Below, piece after piece: positions 60,124 to 64,000 of a DNA stretch of 64,000 nucleotides. The stretch lies in contig JBBRXX010000024.1 of NCBI GenBank assembly GCA_038238245.1, positions 1 to 64,000 of the forward strand. Direction: 5' to 3'. A model generated the notes under the pieces. The model saw nothing but the letters and a program-made list of their open reading frames with translations. It did not search any database and had not been told where the DNA came from. Origin of the DNA: DASQHW01 sp038238245 (GTDB lineage: Bacteria > Actinomycetota > Acidimicrobiia > IMCC26256 > PALSA-610). Both the position numbers and the translations under genes were made by a program. Numbering within the stretch: position 1 is the stretch's first letter; the number at the start of each line of letters is the position of its first letter.

Positions 60124-60129
60124 TAGCCT
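60124..60129 (+). promoter_or_regulatory. -10 box for apt-rel (leaderless or very short leader)
   Basis: TAGCCT ends 7 bases before GTG 60137. GCAGGAG also lies between box and start, so a ribosome-site reading with another promoter is possible. Confidence 0.4.
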
Positions 60130-60136
60130 GGCAGGA

Positions 60137-60661
60137 GTGGATTTTGCCTGGCTCAAAGAGCACGTGCGTGACATTCCGGACTACCCCAAACCGGGAATTG
60201 TCTTCCGGGACATCACCCCGTTGCTCGCGGCGCCCGAGGCGTTCGCGGCCAGTGTCGATGGCATCGCCGCGCCGTTCATCGGCGAGCCGATCGACAAGGT
60301 CCTGGGGATAGAAGCCCGCGGCTTCGTGTTCGCGGCGCCGGTCGCGTACCACCATCGCGCGGGGTTCGTCCCGGTGCGGAAGGCCGGCAAGCTGCCCTGG
60401 GAGATCGAACGCGAAGAATACGAGCTGGAGTACGGCACCGATCTCCTCGAGATCCACCGTGACGCGGTGGCGCCGGGGGAGCGGGTGCTCATCGTCGACG
60501 ACGTCATCGCAACGGGCGGGACCGCGGCGGCCACGGCGCGCCTCGTCGAGCGACTCGGCGGCGTGGTGCTCGGCTTCGCGTTCGTGATCGAGCTCGGCTT
60601 CCTCGAGGGCCGAAAGAAGATCGACGGCTATCGCATTCAGTCGTTGGTGACCTATGAGTGA
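60137..60661 (+). CDS. apt: Adenine phosphoribosyltransferase
   Basis: Purine salvage enzyme: adenine plus PRPP gives AMP. 174 residues. IPDYPKPGIVFRDITPLL is the family start, GIEARGFVFAAPVA follows, and the PRPP loop is VLIVDDVIATGGTA. GTG 60137. It overlaps rel by 8 bases, the normal actinobacterial apt-rel pair that links purine pools with the stringent response. Confidence 0.96.
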   Translation: MDFAWLKEHVRDIPDYPKPGIVFRDITPLLAAPEAFAASVDGIAAPFIGEPIDKVLGIEARGFVFAAPVAYHHRAGFVPVRKAGKLPWEIEREEYELEYGTDLLEIHRDAVAPGERVLIVDDVIATGGTAAATARLVERLGGVVLGFAFVIELGFLEGRKKIDGYRIQSLVTYE

Positions 60662-62867
60662 GCGGACGCGACTGCTGACCCGGCGGCACGGGAAGAGCGC
60701 CGGGGTCGACTCGGCCGTCCGGCCGTTGATCGAGTCGCTACGGGCGCGCAACAGCCGCGCCGACGGCGCGCTCATCGAACACGCGTATGAGGTCGCACGC
60801 GATGCGCACCGCGATCAGGTGCGGCGATCGGGTGACCCGTATATCGCACATCCGGTCGGTGTCGCGATGATCCTCTCGGATCTCGGGCTCGACGACATCA
60901 CGCTCGCGGCCGCGTTGCTGCACGACGCCGTCGAGGACACGTCAGTCACGTTGAAGAGCCTCGAAGAGCAGTTCGGTCCCGATGTCGCGGCGATTGTCGA
61001 CGGGGTCACCAAGCTCGATCGCCTCGAGTTCGACTCGAAGGAGGCCCAGCAGGCCGCCACGATGCGGAAGATGCTCGTGGCGATGGCGAAGGACGTGCGC
61101 GTCCTTCTCATCAAGCTCGCCGATCGCCTGCACAACATGCGGACGATCGCGTCGCTGCCGGAGGCGAAGCAGAAGCGCATCGCCCAGGAGACCCTCGACA
61201 TCTACGCGCCGCTCGCACACCGCCTCGGCATCCAGGACGTCAAGTGGCAGCTCGAGGACCTCGCCTTCGCGGTGTTGCACCCGAAGCGCTACGCCGAGAT
61301 CGAGGCGATGGTGCTGCAGCACGCGGGCGAGCGCGAGGCCTACCTCGACGACGTCATCACGGCGGTACGCGCGCGCCTCGACCAGCTCCACATCAAGGCC
61401 GAGGTGAACGGCCGCCCGAAGCACTACTGGTCGATCTACGAGAAGATGGTGGTGCGCGGGAAGGAGTTCGCGGAGATCAACGATCTCGTCGGCGTCCGCG
61501 TGACCGTCGAGTCGGTGAAGGACTGCTACGGCGCGCTCGGTTCGATCCACGCGCTCTGGCGGCCGGTGCAGGGCCGGTTCAAGGACTACATCGCGATGCC
61601 GAAGTTCAACCTCTACCAGTCGCTGCACACGACGGTGGTGGGCCCGCAGGGCCGCGCGGTGGAGTTCCAGATCCGCACCATCGACATGCACCGGCGCGCA
61701 GAGTTCGGTGTTGCCGCCCACTGGGGGTACAAGGAGCAGCGCAACCCGACCGAGGACCTCGTGTGGCTCCAGCGGATCGTCGACTGGCAGCAGGAGACCA
61801 CCGACCCGGCCGAGTTCATGCAGAGCCTGAAGATCGACCTCGAACAGGACGAGGTCTTCGTCTTCACCCCGAAGGGCCGGGTGATCACGATGCCGACCGG
61901 CGGCACACCGGTCGACTTCGCCTACACGATCCACACCGAGGTCGGCCACCGGTGCATTGGCGCGCGCGTCAACGGCCGGCTGATCCCGCTCGACAGCGCA
62001 CTGCAATCGGGCGACACGTGCGAGATCTTCACGAGCAAGGTCGAGGGCGCGGGCCCCAGCCGCGACTGGCTCCAGTTCGCGGTCACGCCCCGGGCGCGCT
62101 CGAAGATTCGCCAGTGGTTCTCCCGCGAGCGCCGCGTCGACGCGATCGACAACGGGCGCGACGAGCTGGTGAAGTTCATGCGGCGCGAAGCGCTACCGGT
62201 GCAGAAGCTCTCGGGCTCGCCCATGCTCACCGCGGTCGCCGAACAGCTCAATTACGCGGACCTCGACGGGCTGTACGCGGGCATCGGCGAAGGGCATGTC
62301 TCGGCGAAGGCCGTCGTGCAGCGGATCCAGCGCGAGCTGCGCGGCGGCGAGGAGCAGCTGCCGACGACCGTCGCCCGCCCGCCCCGGGCGCGCGGCCGCC
62401 GCCGGGTCGGCGCCGGGGTGCACGTCGAAGGTCTCGACGACGTGATGGTGCGGCTCTCACGCTGCTGCACACCGGTTCCCGGTGACGAGATCATGGGCTT
62501 CGTGACCCGCGGCCGCGGCGTCTCGGTCCACCGCACCGACTGCGCCAACGCGGTGAGCCTGCGCAACCAGGCCGATCGCGTGATCGACGTCGACTGGGAC
62601 AACGACGCGCCCGGCAACTACACGGTCTCGGTCGAGATCGAGGCCCTCGACCGGTCGAAGCTGCTCCGCGACGTCGCCGACGTGCTGTCGGAGCACCACG
62701 TCAACATCATCGCCTGCACGTCACAGACCCAGCCCGACCGCATCGCCCGCCTGCGCTTCGAGTTCGAGCTCGCCGACCCGGGGCACCTCGACTCGATCCT
62801 CGCCGCAGTCAAGCGCGTCGACTCCGTATACGACGCGGCCCGCGTGCTGCCCGGCGCGCAGAGTTAG
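60654..62867 (+). CDS. rel: Bifunctional (p)ppGpp synthetase/hydrolase Rel
   Basis: Long RSH enzyme of 737 residues. The HD hydrolase domain has H52, H66 and the HD pair H90-D91 (LLHDAVEDT). The synthetase domain has DLVGVRVTVESVKDCYGALG and PKFNLYQSLHTTVVGP. A TGS domain (VFVFTPKGRVITMPTGGTPVDFAY, quoted in parts: VFVFTPKGRVITMP and GGTPVDFAY), a zinc/helical region (CCTPVPGDEI) and an ACT domain end it. Both catalytic sites look intact. ATG 60654 overlaps apt. Confidence 0.97.
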   Translation: MSERTRLLTRRHGKSAGVDSAVRPLIESLRARNSRADGALIEHAYEVARDAHRDQVRRSGDPYIAHPVGVAMILSDLGLDDITLAAALLHDAVEDTSVTLKSLEEQFGPDVAAIVDGVTKLDRLEFDSKEAQQAATMRKMLVAMAKDVRVLLIKLADRLHNMRTIASLPEAKQKRIAQETLDIYAPLAHRLGIQDVKWQLEDLAFAVLHPKRYAEIEAMVLQHAGEREAYLDDVITAVRARLDQLHIKAEVNGRPKHYWSIYEKMVVRGKEFAEINDLVGVRVTVESVKDCYGALGSIHALWRPVQGRFKDYIAMPKFNLYQSLHTTVVGPQGRAVEFQIRTIDMHRRAEFGVAAHWGYKEQRNPTEDLVWLQRIVDWQQETTDPAEFMQSLKIDLEQDEVFVFTPKGRVITMPTGGTPVDFAYTIHTEVGHRCIGARVNGRLIPLDSALQSGDTCEIFTSKVEGAGPSRDWLQFAVTPRARSKIRQWFSRERRVDAIDNGRDELVKFMRREALPVQKLSGSPMLTAVAEQLNYADLDGLYAGIGEGHVSAKAVVQRIQRELRGGEEQLPTTVARPPRARGRRRVGAGVHVEGLDDVMVRLSRCCTPVPGDEIMGFVTRGRGVSVHRTDCANAVSLRNQADRVIDVDWDNDAPGNYTVSVEIEALDRSKLLRDVADVLSEHHVNIIACTSQTQPDRIARLRFEFELADPGHLDSILAAVKRVDSVYDAARVLPGAQS

Positions 62868-62875
62868 CGTCTGCG
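62857..62875. terminator. Small hairpin over the rel stop
   Basis: CGCAGA/TCTGCG with a 7-base loop includes the rel stop codon, 18 bases from the stop of the converging gene. Weak; it may act as a two-way terminator. Confidence 0.3.
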
Positions 62876-62892
62876 ACGGGTGAGGACCGACA

Positions 62893-64000
62893 CTACTGGG
62901 GCTCCTCGCGCCAGTTCCTGATCGCGTACACGCCCGTGCTGATGCTGCCGAGCGCTTCGTCGTAGTGCAACATCATCTGCGCGCTCCCGGCGAGCCCGGC
63001 AACCCGAAGAGCGCCCCACATCTCGACTTGGGGCGCCGTCGCGACGTTCGCGTTCTGGCCCATGATCACGCCCCAGAACCTCGCCGCGTTCCCGAAGTTG
63101 ATCGTGCTCGTGTTCCCATTGGTCATGTAGATCTGGAGATTCGCCGACCAGCCGGGGCAATAGGAGTTCCGTGAGGTGCCATTCCAATCGGTACCGGAGT
63201 AGGTCGGGCACAATAGCGGGTTGCTCGTCACCGGCGGGTTCATTCCCGGGCTGCGGTTGCTGCTCGACCCGCCGTTTTGGATCCCGACGTTCACACGACC
63301 GGTGGTGTACACGAGCGCGGGACCGGAGAGCGCGTCCACTTCACAACCCGGCAGCAGTGTGACTTGGGAGACGTAGTAGCGAGTGCCGCCCGGAATGTGG
63401 TGCGTTGCATCGCACGGCACGTTCGGCCAGCTCTGACCCGCGTTTCCCGCTGCCGACTGCTGCGTGACGAACGGCGTTCCCGCTGGCACCGCGACGCTCG
63501 GGATCGAGAATTTCGGCGCCGTCGCTCGAGTGTAGGGAAGCGGCGGGCAGTGGTTCGACGTCCCGTACTGTGGCGGCCACACGTCGGGTTTGTTCGTCTC
63601 GTGATATCCGACGCAGCCGTCGACCGGGTATTGCCACGAGTTGGTCCCGCCGTACCACACCGCGTCCGTACAATTCTGCTGCCCGTTGCCATTGCCTCCG
63701 TTGGCGTTGAACGTCAAGTCCGCGGGATCGTTCGTACCGAGAATGCCTTTGCGAGTGCACGTGTTCGCTAGGACCGCGCCGTCGGTGAAGCTGTCCATTG
63801 CGACTCCCGACGGGAGCGCGAGCGCGGAGTCGACGAAGAACGCGTTGCTGAACAAACTCTCGGGCGCCGCTTCCGCCTTGACATGGCGCCGCACTCCCGT
63901 GTTGTCGACGCCCCACGCGTCGACGTGCCATATGGACCCAGTGGGATCGAGGGTCGCGCTGTAGGAATAAGAACCGGCGCTGCCGAGCGTCTTCGTCGTC
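62893..64000 (-). CDS. Partial Cys-rich extracellular protein (C-terminal part; 5' end beyond the window)
   Basis: The frame stays open from the stop at 62893 to the right edge, giving about 368 residues, so the start is outside. The sequence is rich in Gly, Asn, Ser, Thr and aromatic residues with eight or more Cys. A motif near the edge (YSYSATLDPTGSIWHVDAWG) is followed by RRHVKAEA, a pattern seen in pilin-like PilX-type envelope proteins. The end (NFGNAARFWGVIMGQNANV) resembles polymer-forming or surface-protein domains. I do not recognise a named family. Base composition looks less GC-rich than its neighbours. Confidence 0.7.
   Translation of the reverse strand, partial: TTKTLGSAGSYSYSATLDPTGSIWHVDAWGVDNTGVRRHVKAEAAPESLFSNAFFVDSALALPSGVAMDSFTDGAVLANTCTRKGILGTNDPADLTFNANGGNGNGQQNCTDAVWYGGTNSWQYPVDGCVGYHETNKPDVWPPQYGTSNHCPPLPYTRATAPKFSIPSVAVPAGTPFVTQQSAAGNAGQSWPNVPCDATHHIPGGTRYYVSQVTLLPGCEVDALSGPALVYTTGRVNVGIQNGGSSSNRSPGMNPPVTSNPLLCPTYSGTDWNGTSRNSYCPGWSANLQIYMTNGNTSTINFGNAARFWGVIMGQNANVATAPQVEMWGALRVAGLAGSAQMMLHYDEALGSISTGVYAIRNWREEPQ

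Overview
The window reads as a chromosome segment of a high-GC actinobacterium. The evidence is: a division cluster with sepF, yggT and divIVA but no ftsA; a ligase with the hallmarks of mycothiol ligase MshC; coenzyme F420 enzymes (an LLM oxidoreductase, an NpdG-type reductase and a PPOX-type protein); the phosphatidylinositol mannoside genes pgsA, patA and pimA; and frequent GTG starts. The mix suggests a deep-branching actinobacterium such as Acidimicrobiia rather than Mycobacteriales, but this placement is inference and there is no rRNA here to test it. Almost the whole window is protein coding. I see no tRNA, rRNA, CRISPR array, transposase or phage gene.

Layout. 66-18843 (+): division and cell-wall cluster rsmH-ftsL-ftsI-murE-murF-mraY-murD-ftsW-murG-murC-murB-ftsQ, then ftsZ-pgeF-yggS, sepF-yggT and divIVA. 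18860-22009 (-): a type II isoleucyl-tRNA synthetase. 22074-23561 (+): a secreted L,D-transpeptidase carrying propeller-like repeats. 23881-26082 (+): a DksA-type zinc-finger protein with a histone-H1-like tail, then lspA and rluD. 26086-28274: an Rrf2 regulator (-), a phosphodiesterase-family protein and a DinB/DUF664 protein. 28402-31893 (+): dnaE. 31960-35477: F420 genes, a short-chain dehydrogenase and mshC. 35601-39203 (+): a possible 30-residue membrane peptide, thrS, a HIT protein, a membrane protein and mscL. 39306-41327 (-): an EF-G-like GTPase. 41497-45188 (+): pgsA-patA-pimA-inositol phosphatase. 45352-47916: lemA, htpX and a DUF3048 lipoprotein. 47984-51094: pdxS, pdxT, yebC, a peroxiredoxin and the PPOX protein. 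51171-53747: small and FAD subunits of a molybdenum hydroxylase with a MocA-like and a CoxG-like protein. 53767-62867: ruvCAB, a crotonase, yajC-secD-secF, apt and rel. 62893-64000 (-): the end of a Cys-rich extracellular protein cut by the window edge.

How the genes work together. The first third builds the septum and the peptidoglycan precursor, with 4-base start/stop overlaps that imply tight translational coupling. The run thrS-HIT-pgsA-patA-pimA ... pdxS-pdxT-yebC ... ruvCAB-yajC-secDF-apt-rel follows the order known from Mycobacterium tuberculosis, here opened by mscL, an EF-G-like gene and the molybdenum hydroxylase genes. Most of the window is therefore conserved housekeeping DNA.

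The less explained signals are between or at the edges of genes. They include long bipartite hairpins at gene ends, a 20-bp minisatellite that starts inside the last codons of mscL, tandem DnaA-like boxes before dnaE, A[AG]GTTGA motifs before ftsZ and sepF, a folded leader before the DksA-like gene, and at least ten TANNNT boxes 6-9 bases before start codons that point to leaderless mRNAs. All motif and function statements come from reading the sequence; no database search was run.
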